A stretch of DNA of 8,568 bases from an uncultured Bacilli bacterium (GTDB lineage: Bacteria; Bacillota_I; Bacilli_A; RF39; UBA660): positions 1-8,568 of the forward strand of contig CAKOIJ010000036.1 in the NCBI GenBank assembly GCA_934086775.1, in the 5' to 3' direction. Position numbers and translations under genes: made by a program. Below the pieces are notes generated by a model, which saw only the letters and a list, made by a program, of their open reading frames with translations, was not told the DNA's origin and made no database searches. This document shows positions 1 through 6,201 of the stretch, one piece after another (position 1 is the first letter of the stretch; every line of letters starts with the position of its first letter).

Positions 1-879
1 ACAGGAACTTTATATAAAGCAACAGAGAGTATAGCAGGAAGTACTGCAAAAGATGTATACTATTTTGCAGGAAATGCAAAAAACAACTGGGTAAAATTTG
101 CGGGATTCTACTGGAGAATAATAAGAACAAATGCAGACGCCAGTATAAGACTTTTGTATTCAGGAACAAGTCCTGATACAACTGAGGGATACATAGGTGC
201 AAGTAAATTCAATAGTTCATATAATGATTCAATGTATGTAGGCTATATGTTTGGAACAAGTGGCTCACTTGCTTCAAATAGAGCAAATACAAGTAATAGT
301 ACTATAAAAACATATATAGATAACTGGTATAGTACAAAACTATCAAGTTACTCAAAATATATAAGTACAGAAGCAGTATATTGTAATGATAGAGAAGTGG
401 GAAGTGGAACATATAGTGCAACTGGTTCAGAATTTAACTATGCTGCATGGACAAGACTATCTACAAATAAAACACCAACATATAATTGTACAAACAGCAA
501 AGATGCATTTTCAGGAAGTAATAGTGAAGCAAAACTAACATATCCTATAGGACTCATGACAGCAGATGAAATAGTATATGCTGGAGGAAAAGCGCACACG
601 AACTTACCTAGTCCATATGCATGGTATTATTTAAATAGTGTAGGAGGAAGTATAACAGGAGATGCCTGGTGGTGGTCCTTGTCGCCTTACTCCTGGAATG
701 GCGATGGTTCGCACGTTTGGTATGTTGGTAATTCTAGTTACCCTGGTAATCTCTACAGCTACATCAATTTGAGCGTTGCTACGGGCTGGGTTCGCCCTGC
801 CATTAGCATTAAATCAGATGCTTTATATTCTAAAGGAAATGGAAGTCCAGGAAATCCTTATGAAATTGTTTATAATTAA
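1..879 (+). CDS. Surface/secreted protein with variable C-lectin-like C-terminal domain, 5' truncated
   Basis: The frame is open from base 1, so the gene starts outside the window; 292 residues are visible and the stop is TAA at 877-879. The TTG at 154 is internal and not a convincing start, because the protein reads smoothly through it, including a W-V-K-F-A-G-F-Y-W-R-I-I-R segment at residues 30-42. The C-terminal part has W-W-W-S-L-S-P (residues 223-229), W-Y-V (240-242), G-W-V-R-P-A-I-S-I (262-270) and a G-N-G-S-x-x-N-P-Y-E-I ending. This resembles Firmicutes proteins with a DUF6273/formylglycine-enzyme-like (C-type-lectin-type) fold, recalled from pattern and not searched. The protein is rich in Ser, Thr, Asn and Tyr, as extracellular proteins are. 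No sortase motif or C-terminal membrane segment is seen, so anchoring, if any, lies in the missing N-terminus. Codons 222-270 differ sharply in composition from the rest (separate entry). Function is unknown; ligand or surface binding is inference. Confidence 0.8.
   Translation, partial: TGTLYKATESIAGSTAKDVYYFAGNAKNNWVKFAGFYWRIIRTNADASIRLLYSGTSPDTTEGYIGASKFNSSYNDSMYVGYMFGTSGSLASNRANTSNSTIKTYIDNWYSTKLSSYSKYISTEAVYCNDREVGSGTYSATGSEFNYAAWTRLSTNKTPTYNCTNSKDAFSGSNSEAKLTYPIGLMTADEIVYAGGKAHTNLPSPYAWYYLNSVGGSITGDAWWWSLSPYSWNGDGSHVWYVGNSSYPGNLYSYINLSVATGWVRPAISIKSDALYSKGNGSPGNPYEIVYN
664..810 (+). other. Compositionally foreign cassette, candidate DGR variable region
   Basis: Within the surface-protein gene, 49 consecutive codons (222-270) contain none ending in A, whereas 25 of the preceding 49 codons end in A. 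My hand count gives about 16% A and about 51% G+C here, against 37% A in 541-600. Of the 49 codons, 38 end in C or T and 11 in G. Many are of the form NNT/NNC with varied first two bases (TAC, TCC, GAT, CAC, GTT, CCT, CTC, AGC, ATC, AAT), as expected if AAC/AAT codons of a template had been mutagenised at adenines. The segment lies near the C-terminus of a probable C-lectin-like domain and ends in a G/C-rich stretch, both typical of DGR variable regions. The composition is directly seen; the DGR reading is inference, as no template repeat or reverse transcriptase is in the window. Confidence 0.5.
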
Positions 880-905
880 TAAAGTGCAAAGCGCTTTATT
901 TTTTT
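878..905 (+). terminator. Rho-independent terminator of the surface-protein gene
   Basis: An 8-bp stem (880-887 with 891-898, one G-T wobble) is extended by two A-T pairs and closes on an AAA loop. A run of seven T follows at 899-905. The 5' arm begins inside the TAA stop codon, so the terminator overlaps the gene end. Confidence 0.85.
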
Positions 906-933
906 AGAATACTAAATTTAAATTGATTTCCTA

Positions 934-962
934 TAGAAATAAATTAAATATTTTGTTATACT
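934..962 (+). promoter_or_regulatory. Predicted sigma-A promoter of the PHP gene
   Basis: A TAGAAA -35 (934-939, 4 of 6 matches) is followed after 17 bp by TATACT (957-962), preceded by a TG extended -10 motif at 954-955. A second TATAAT at 963-968 has no matching -35. The start would fall near 969, at the first base of the AGGAAGG ribosome site (969-975), giving a leader of only about 17 nt. Confidence 0.5.
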
Positions 963-985
963 TATAATAGGAAGGTAAAAGTATT

Positions 986-2422
986 ATGGATAGACAAAAT
1001 TATAATTTTCATACTCATACTAAATTATGTGGACATGCAGGTGTTTTTGAATTAGAAGAGTATATAGAACATGCTAGAAATAATGGTATAACTAGAATAG
1101 GTTTTTCTGATCACTGTCCTTTTCCTATACTTTTATTTACAGAAGAAAATTCAAGAATGTTTTATGATGAGATAGATTATTATATTGAAAGAGTTAGAAC
1201 TATTAAGAGAAATAATAGTGATATGGAAGTGTTAGTTTCATTTGAAGCAGAGTATGATCCATTACTTGAGAGTTATTTAAGAGATTTAAAATCTAAAGTA
1301 GATTATATGATTTTAGGTCAACATTTTGTATTAGATACTATTATAGATGGAGATTATCCTATTAAATATGCAGATATGGTATGTAAGGGGATAGAAAGTG
1401 GTATTTTTGACTTAGTTGCGCATCCTGAAATATTTTTACTTAAAAGAAATGAACTTAATTATGAAGAAAAAGATAAATTTGATAGTAATATATTAAAAGC
1501 ATATCAGATGATATGCTTAAAAGTTAAGGAGTATAATATTCCTATAGAATTAAATTTAAAATATACTAAGTCTATAGGTAAGGATACGATTCCTTTTTGG
1601 AAAATTGTATCTAATATGAATTTAAAAGTAGTAATAGGTTTAGATGTACATGATCCAAGTAAATTTGATACTATGAATAAACTAAAAGAAGAAGTTCTTG
1701 ATTTACTTGGTGGAATTAATTTGAATTTTGTTAAAGGAGATTTTAATCCTGTTGTAAGTAGAATTCAAAATCAGAGATTAGATATTATATATAAATTAAG
1801 AAAGAAGAAGGTTCTTAATACTTATACTTATTATATGGTAAATTTATTAAATAAGATATTTAATAGAATACCTAAGAGTGATAATAGTAATGAAGTGTTA
1901 TTTTATTTAAATGAACATTTGGATAAAGAAATAAGTGAAATTACTAGTAAGGGAAGTTCTAAAGATAGTGAACTATTAGAAAAAAGTAGTAATTTAGAAG
2001 GGGATACTTTTTATAAGACGTTTAGGTTATCTAGAATTAAAAAAAATTTAGAAGTTAATAATGAAACTATTAAAGTATTAAGTACTTTGGTAAATACTTT
2101 AAAAGTATATATTACTAGGGCTTTTGAAATAGGTATAAATGATAGGGATAATATTATAAAAGCAGTTACTTTATTTAGTGAGATTAATTTATCGAGGGAT
2201 GATAGTGAAAGAAGAGTTTTATTAGAAGAACTATCTTCTTTAGAAGATAGTTATGGTAAGGGAGATAATACTTCTTTAGTTAAAGTTAATCCTTTATTTA
2301 AGAGTAATGAAAATAATTTTAAATGGAATTTAGGCTTTATTAAAGTATTTAGTTTATTATTAATACTTTCATTTATATTAGGTATAGGAGTAGGTATAGC
2401 TTTAATATTATTAAAAATATAG
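986..2422 (+). CDS. PHP-domain phosphoesterase (histidinol-phosphatase-like) with C-terminal membrane anchor
   Basis: The 478-residue product has an N-terminal PHP domain (about 5-255) with the metal-binding set in place: H9-x-H11, H17, D42-H43, E87, H113, H146-P, E188-x-N190 and D220-x-H222. This is the pattern of HisJ/HisK-type histidinol-phosphate phosphatases and related PHP hydrolases. Those enzymes are normally about 260-280 residues. Here a charged, mainly helical region (about 255-445) follows, then a strongly hydrophobic segment (about 451-478) ending on the last residue. This predicts a tail-anchored protein with its catalytic domain in the cytoplasm. No his gene is nearby, so histidine synthesis is not supported by context; another phosphomonoester or nucleotide substrate is equally possible. 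ATG at 986 is chosen because AGGAAGG lies 10 nt upstream. The stop TAG lies inside the hairpin shared with the convergent rnjA. Confidence 0.85.
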   Translation: MDRQNYNFHTHTKLCGHAGVFELEEYIEHARNNGITRIGFSDHCPFPILLFTEENSRMFYDEIDYYIERVRTIKRNNSDMEVLVSFEAEYDPLLESYLRDLKSKVDYMILGQHFVLDTIIDGDYPIKYADMVCKGIESGIFDLVAHPEIFLLKRNELNYEEKDKFDSNILKAYQMICLKVKEYNIPIELNLKYTKSIGKDTIPFWKIVSNMNLKVVIGLDVHDPSKFDTMNKLKEEVLDLLGGINLNFVKGDFNPVVSRIQNQRLDIIYKLRKKKVLNTYTYYMVNLLNKIFNRIPKSDNSNEVLFYLNEHLDKEISEITSKGSSKDSELLEKSSNLEGDTFYKTFRLSRIKKNLEVNNETIKVLSTLVNTLKVYITRAFEIGINDRDNIIKAVTLFSEINLSRDDSERRVLLEELSSLEDSYGKGDNTSLVKVNPLFKSNENNFKWNLGFIKVFSLLLILSFILGIGVGIALILLKI

Positions 2423-2446
2423 AGATGTTTTTTTAAACATCTCTAT
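2411..2446 (-). terminator. Shared terminator hairpin between PHP gene and rnjA
   Basis: A perfect 12-bp stem (2419-2430 with 2435-2446) has a TTTT loop on the + strand. Reading on the minus strand, the hairpin is followed by A then five T (from plus-strand A at 2413-2417), a good intrinsic terminator for rnjA. On the plus strand the tail is only TT-CATATC (2447 on), so it is weaker for the PHP gene. Both stop codons (TAG at 2420-2422 on +, and its mirror at 2443-2445 on -) lie in the arms. Confidence 0.85.
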
Positions 2447-4110
2447 TTCATATCAAATATCATAGGCATTATAATTGGTCTTCTACCTGTTGTATCTATT
2501 ATATAAGAATTAAGTTCTAATATAAGTCTATTTTTTAAATCTGTGATATTAAAACTGTGTTTTAATAATTCAGAATTTATAATACTTCTAACTTTGTTTT
2601 GAATATTGCTAAGTAGTTCTTGATTTTCATTAACTACTACAAAACCTCTTGTAGTTATATTAGGTTCTGTTACTAATTCTTTTTTTTCTGAATTAATATT
2701 TACTATAACAACAAGTACACCATCTGTACTCATTATTTTTCTATCTCTAATTACAGAAGAGGCAATATCACCAATTCTTTTACCATCTACATAAATATCA
2801 TTGATAGGTATATTTTTAACTCTTCTAACGCCTTCTTTACTTATTCCTAAGATATCACCATTTTTACAAATGAATGAGTGATCATGGTCAATTCCACATT
2901 CATTTGCTAAGTCAGTTGCACTTTTAAGCATTCTATACTCTCCGTGTACTGGCATATAGTATTCAGGTCTAAGTAGCCTAAATAGGAGTTTTAATTCATC
3001 TTGTTTAGCATGTCCACTTGTATGTACATTGGCATCATCACTTGTAGTGTAAACAGTTGCACCTTTTAAGTATAATTTGTTAATAACTCTGTTAATGCTC
3101 ATGGCATTACCAGGAATAGCACTTGATGAAAATATAACTGTATCTTCTGGCATAAGTTTAATGTTATTATCAATACCATTAGCAATTCTTGATAAAGCTG
3201 CAAGTGGTTCTCCTTGACTACCAGTGCAAAGTAAACATACTTTTTCTGGTTTACTTTTGTTTGCTTCATCACTAGTTATAAATACGCTTTTATCTTTAAT
3301 TAAAGAACAACTTTTAGCTATTTCAATGCTATTTACCATGCTTCTACCAAATACAGCAACTTTTCTTCCATTTTTAACACAAGTGTCAATTATGTGTACT
3401 AATCTGTAAATATTTGATGCAAAAGTTGCTAATATTATTCTGCCTTTACAACTTCTAAATATATCAGATAATGCTTCATCGACATCACTTTCACTAGTAG
3501 AAAATCCTGGTATTAGGGCGTTTGTGCTGTCACTTAAAAGTAATTTAACACCTTCATCTCCTAGTTTAGTCATTTTACTAAAGTTAGCAATTGGCCCAAT
3601 TGGTGTTAAGTCAAATTTAAAGTCTCCAGTGGTTACTATTCTTCCATTTGGTGTATTAATACTTATTCCATAACTGTCCGGAATTGAGTGAGTAGTTCTG
3701 AAAAATTCAATTTGAAAGTGCTTAAAACAAGGTTTAGTATCTTCATTATAAATAATAATGTTTGTATAGTTTACACCTCTGTCATCTAATTTTTTCTTAA
3801 TTAACTCTGCACCAACTTTAGGAGCATAAATAACTGGAATATTAACATGTGATAATAAGTATGGAATTCCACCTATATGATCTTCGTGTCCGTGTGTTAT
3901 AAATAAACCTTTAATTTTGTTTTCATTTTCTTTTAAATAAGTATAATCTGCTAGGACATAATCTATTCCAGGTAAATCATCTTCTGGAAACATTACTCCT
4001 GCATCTATAACTATAATTTCATCATCATGTTCAATGACATACATATTTTTACCGACTTCTCCTAGTCCACCTAAAGCAAACACAAAAGTCTCTTTTTCTT
4101 TTGTTAACAT
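2443..4110 (-). CDS. rnjA: Ribonuclease J (J1-type)
   Basis: At 555 residues this equals the usual length of Bacillus RNase J1. It belongs to the metallo-beta-lactamase/beta-CASP family, which has endonuclease and 5'-3' exonuclease activity in mRNA decay and rRNA maturation. The zinc site is intact: H73-G-H75-E-D77-H78, H141 in T-T-H-S-I-P-D, D163 in T-T-G-D-F-K-F-D, and the later V-H-G-E-Y-R motif near residue 390. The beta-CASP region carries the G-S-Q-G-E-P motif. The complete HxHxDH signature favours J1 over J2, which has a degenerate site in B. subtilis. The start ATG at 4110-4108 is preceded by GGAGG with 8-nt spacing and a near-consensus promoter on the minus strand. It is divergent from ftsY and convergent with the PHP gene, so it is probably monocistronic. 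Confidence 0.96.
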   Translation of the reverse strand: MLTKEKETFVFALGGLGEVGKNMYVIEHDDEIIVIDAGVMFPEDDLPGIDYVLADYTYLKENENKIKGLFITHGHEDHIGGIPYLLSHVNIPVIYAPKVGAELIKKKLDDRGVNYTNIIIYNEDTKPCFKHFQIEFFRTTHSIPDSYGISINTPNGRIVTTGDFKFDLTPIGPIANFSKMTKLGDEGVKLLLSDSTNALIPGFSTSESDVDEALSDIFRSCKGRIILATFASNIYRLVHIIDTCVKNGRKVAVFGRSMVNSIEIAKSCSLIKDKSVFITSDEANKSKPEKVCLLCTGSQGEPLAALSRIANGIDNNIKLMPEDTVIFSSSAIPGNAMSINRVINKLYLKGATVYTTSDDANVHTSGHAKQDELKLLFRLLRPEYYMPVHGEYRMLKSATDLANECGIDHDHSFICKNGDILGISKEGVRRVKNIPINDIYVDGKRIGDIASSVIRDRKIMSTDGVLVVIVNINSEKKELVTEPNITTRGFVVVNENQELLSNIQNKVRSIINSELLKHSFNITDLKNRLILELNSYIIDTTGRRPIIMPMIFDMK

Positions 4111-4159
4111 AATAAATTCCTCCGTTTTCTTTTAAAATGAAAATATAAAAGTAAGTATA

Positions 4160-4188
4160 ATTATACTATAAAAGTAGTGATTTGTCTA
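4160..4188 (-). promoter_or_regulatory. Sigma-A promoter of rnjA with symmetric -10
   Basis: On the minus strand TAGACA (-35, 4188-4183) is separated by exactly 17 bp from a perfect TATAAT (4165-4160). Transcription would start near 4153, giving about a 42-nt leader. The -10 sits in a perfect 14-bp palindrome (4154-4167), so the plus strand also reads TATAAT at 4156-4161. Confidence 0.8.
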
Positions 4189-4206
4189 GCACTAACTTAA
4201 AACTCA

Positions 4207-4215
4207 TGATATAAT
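4207..4215 (+). promoter_or_regulatory. Extended -10 promoter of the ftsY operon
   Basis: The sequence TGATATAAT is an ideal extended -10 (TGnTATAAT). No good -35 lies 16-18 bp upstream (the nearest, TTGTCT at 4182-4187, is 22 bp away), which fits an extended -10 promoter. The start would fall near 4222, inside or at the edge of the ribosome-binding site, so the leader is about 10 nt. Confidence 0.65.
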
Positions 4216-4220
4216 GTTTA

Positions 4221-4227
4221 AGGAGGG
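4221..4227 (+). promoter_or_regulatory. Ribosome-binding site fixing the ftsY start
   Basis: AGGAGGG ends 4 nt before the ATG at 4232. The in-frame upstream ATG at 4214 overlaps the promoter -10 and has no ribosome site, so it is rejected as the start. Confidence 0.85.
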
Positions 4228-4231
4228 TAAC

Positions 4232-5200
4232 ATGGGAATATTTGATAAACTTAAAAATACTTTTAAAAAAAATGATAGTGAAAGTGTACAAAAATATGAT
4301 AATGGATTAACAAAAACTAGAGAAGATTTTGTTAATAAAATTAATATTCTTGGTTTGAAATATACTAAAATAGATGAAAAATTTTTTGAAGAGCTAGAAG
4401 AAGTACTTATAATGGCTGATTTAGGTACTAAGACTACTTTTAAATTCATGGATAAGTTAAGAAAAAGAGTTAAGGAAGAAAATATAACTGATTTTAAATA
4501 TTTGAAAGAAGTAATAGTAGATGAACTTTTTATGATTTATGTTAATGGAGAAAGTTTAACAAGTAAGATAAATTATAATAATGATGGAATTACTACTATA
4601 CTTTTTGTTGGTGTAAATGGAGTAGGTAAAACTACAACTATTGCAAAACTTGCTTCTAAAATGAAAAAAGAAGGAAAAAAGGTGTTCTTGATAGGTGCAG
4701 ATACTTATCGTGCAGGAGCAGTTTCTCAATTAAATGAATGGGCTAATAAAATTGGAGTAAGTTTTTATGGTAAAGATGATACTGATCCAGCAAGTGTTGT
4801 GTTTGAAGGTCTATCTTTAGCGGAAGAAAATAAATCAGATGTAGTTTTAATAGATACAGCAGGAAGACTACAAAATAAACAAAATTTAATGAACGAACTT
4901 GAAAAAATAAAAAGAGTTATTGAAAAGAAAACAAATAAGAAAGTAGATGAAACATTACTCGTAATAGATGCGTCTACTGGACAAAATGGTATAAGTCAAG
5001 CAGTAAGTTTTAAAGAAATATGTGATATTACTGGGATAGTACTTACTAAATTAGATGGAACTGCAAAAGGTGGAATTGTTTTATCTATAAAAGATATAGT
5101 AGGACTTCCTGTTAAGTTTGTTGGTTTTGGAGAAAAAGAAAGTGATTTAGTGCCTTTTGATATAGAAAGTTATATTTATGGGTTATTTAAGGAGTGGTAA
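4232..5200 (+). CDS. ftsY: Signal recognition particle receptor FtsY
   Basis: This SRP-family GTPase (322 residues) docks ribosome-SRP complexes at the membrane and, with Ffh, hands nascent membrane proteins to SecYEG. Motifs in order are: an M-G-I-F-D-K-L-K start typical of Gram-positive FtsY, a helical N domain, the P-loop G127-V-N-G-V-G-K-T (127-134), D157-T-Y-R-A-G, D208-T-A-G-R, T272-K-L-D-G and the G-F-G-E closing motif. There is no long acidic A domain, as is usual in Firmicutes, so membrane contact would rely on the short N-terminal amphipathic helix. It opens an operon with the Nudix gene (start 2 nt after the ftsY stop) and ylxM. The conserved Bacillus neighbours smc and ffh are absent: rnjA is upstream, and a terminator follows ylxM. 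Confidence 0.97.
   Translation: MGIFDKLKNTFKKNDSESVQKYDNGLTKTREDFVNKINILGLKYTKIDEKFFEELEEVLIMADLGTKTTFKFMDKLRKRVKEENITDFKYLKEVIVDELFMIYVNGESLTSKINYNNDGITTILFVGVNGVGKTTTIAKLASKMKKEGKKVFLIGADTYRAGAVSQLNEWANKIGVSFYGKDDTDPASVVFEGLSLAEENKSDVVLIDTAGRLQNKQNLMNELEKIKRVIEKKTNKKVDETLLVIDASTGQNGISQAVSFKEICDITGIVLTKLDGTAKGGIVLSIKDIVGLPVKFVGFGEKESDLVPFDIESYIYGLFKEW
5189..5194 (+). promoter_or_regulatory. Ribosome-binding site fixing the Nudix GTG start
   Basis: AAGGAG inside the ftsY 3' end lies 8 nt before GTG at 5203. The alternative in-frame GTG at 5194 overlaps this site, and the ATG at 5201 is in another frame, so GTG 5203 is preferred. Confidence 0.75.
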
Positions 5201-5202
5201 AT

Positions 5203-5727
5203 GTGGAAAAAGAAGAGTTAATTTATGATGGTTATGTTAAAATATATGATGTTAAAAGAGAAAGAGAAGGGAAACTAGAGGAATTTACTAAGGTTCATTT
5301 AAGAGGAGCTTCTGCTGGTATAGTTATTAATGAAGAAGGTAAAATGGCTTTAGTAATGCAGTATAGGCCTATAATTGGAGTTAAAACATTAGAAGTACCT
5401 GCTGGTACTCTTGATAAAGATATTAGTAAGAGAGATATAATTATTGAAGAGTTAGAAGAGGAGTGTGGTATTCCTAGAGAAAATATTTTATCTATATCAG
5501 AAGAACCGGTTTTAACTTATAAAATTATAGAAAATATGTCAGATGGAGAAATGCATATATTCTTAATAAATGTTAAAACTGCTGAAACTAAACCAAAAGA
5601 AGATGATGATGTGGATGAGGTTAATTTTTATACTTTAGATGAGATAGAGGATTTAATAAAAGAAAGAACTATAACAGATCCTAAGACTTTAATAAGTTTC
5701 TTCTTATACAAGGATATGATAAAATGA
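5203..5727 (+). CDS. nudF: NudF-like Nudix hydrolase (ADP-ribose pyrophosphatase family)
   Basis: The 174-residue product has the NudF layout: an N-terminal strand domain, R34-G-A-S-A-G, Q53-Y-R-P-x-x-G, L63-E-V-P-A-G and a Nudix box at 68-90. The family hydrolyses ADP-ribose to AMP and ribose-5-phosphate in the cytoplasm using divalent metal. The box departs from G-x5-E-x7-R-E-U-x-E-E-x-G-U at two places: position 7 is Ile74 instead of Glu, and position 15 is Glu82 instead of Arg. The catalytic metal-binding Glu83, Glu86 and Glu87 are kept. Activity is therefore likely but the substrate is uncertain. The gene starts 2 nt after ftsY and overlaps ylxM by the ATGA junction at 5724-5727, implying translational coupling. 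A short segment further upstream could be included if GTG 5194 were used. Confidence 0.88.
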   Translation: MEKEELIYDGYVKIYDVKREREGKLEEFTKVHLRGASAGIVINEEGKMALVMQYRPIIGVKTLEVPAGTLDKDISKRDIIIEELEEECGIPRENILSISEEPVLTYKIIENMSDGEMHIFLINVKTAETKPKEDDDVDEVNFYTLDEIEDLIKERTITDPKTLISFFLYKDMIK

Positions 5728-6035
5728 GTAGAGAAGAGTTTATAAATTTATATATAATTTATAGTGATTTATTAACAATAAATCAAAAGAATTATTTTAA
5801 AAGTTATTATTTTGAAGATCTATCTTTAAGTGAAATAGCAGAAAACTATAATGTAAGTAAAACTTTGATAGGTAAAACATTAAAGCAAGTTGAAAGTAAA
5901 TTAATAGATTTGGAAAATAGTTTGAAAATAAATAAAGTTTTAAATAAGTTAGAAACTATTAAGAATAGAATAAATGATAAAGAAATGGCAAATGAAATCG
6001 AAGGTATTTTAAATATTTATGAGGTAAAAGAATAG
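5724..6035 (+). CDS. ylxM: YlxM/UPF0122 helix-turn-helix protein of the SRP operon
   Basis: This is a 103-residue acidic/basic helical protein with a sigma-70 region-4-like helix-turn-helix around residues 32-57 (E-D-L-S-L-S-E-I-A-E then N-V-S-K). It matches the UPF0122 family pattern of an N-terminal L-L-T-x-x-Q-x-x-Y segment followed by this HTH. YlxM is encoded with ftsY and ffh in many Firmicutes, and streptococcal YlxM has been reported to modulate SRP GTPase activity. Here the recognition segment reads V-S-K-T-L-I-G-K rather than the common S-R-Q-A-V-Y-D, so it is a divergent member. It is translationally coupled to the Nudix gene (ATGA) with AAGGAT about 8 nt upstream. It ends the operon at a strong terminator, with ffh absent. 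Confidence 0.88.
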   Translation: MSREEFINLYIIYSDLLTINQKNYFKSYYFEDLSLSEIAENYNVSKTLIGKTLKQVESKLIDLENSLKINKVLNKLETIKNRINDKEMANEIEGILNIYEVKE

Positions 6036-6038
6036 AAC

Positions 6039-6071
6039 AAAAGTTAATAACTTATACTTATTAACTTTTTT
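6039..6071 (+). terminator. Terminator of the ftsY-nudF-ylxM operon
   Basis: A perfect 12-bp stem (6039-6050 with 6058-6069) has a 7-nt loop and a T-run at 6066-6071. It begins 3 nt after the ylxM stop codon. Confidence 0.88.
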
Positions 6072-6148
6072 CTTGTACATGTTTAAATATAATGGTAGAA
6101 TATAACTGAATTAATTGTTAAATATAATTAAAGATGAAAAAGAGTTGT
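6072..6148 (+). other. AT-rich spacer upstream of uvrB promoter
   Basis: No gene is supported here. Several TATAAT-like hexamers (6088-6093, 6123-6128) lack properly spaced -35 elements. A short open stretch from TTG 6115 to TAA 6172 has coding-like, charged composition ending K-D-E-K-E-L-F-E-L-S-K-D-E-F. It has no ribosome site and may be a gene remnant or chance. Confidence 0.3.
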
Positions 6149-6177
6149 TTGAACTTTCTAAAGATGAGTTTTAAAAT
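6149..6177 (+). promoter_or_regulatory. Predicted promoter of uvrB
   Basis: TTGAAC (6149-6154, 4 of 6 matches) is followed after 17 bp by TAAAAT (6172-6177, 5 of 6). The start would be near 6184, leaving an 18-nt leader that consists mostly of the AAAGGAGG ribosome site (6189-6196). No SOS (LexA) box is apparent by eye. Confidence 0.5.
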
Positions 6178-6201
6178 AAATAAGTTATAAAGGAGGATTA
6201 T

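Noticed and set aside
154..156. TTG as start of the surface protein
   Set aside because: The same frame is open back to base 1 and encodes family-like sequence before it; there is no ribosome site.
926..940. Inverted repeat ATTTC-N5-GAAAT overlapping the PHP promoter -35
   Set aside because: Five-bp A/T-rich arms are expected by chance in DNA of this composition; there is no second copy in the window.
3224..3409. 61-codon open frame on the plus strand
   Set aside because: It lies wholly inside rnjA on the opposite strand, has no ribosome site and only reflects the codon pattern of rnjA.
4214..4231. Upstream ATG extending FtsY by six residues
   Set aside because: It overlaps the promoter -10 and lacks a ribosome site, while ATG 4232 has AGGAGGG at correct spacing and the typical FtsY N-terminus.
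4204..4449. 81-codon open frame on the minus strand
   Set aside because: It lies antisense to ftsY and its promoter, with low-complexity Ser/Leu content and no family resemblance.
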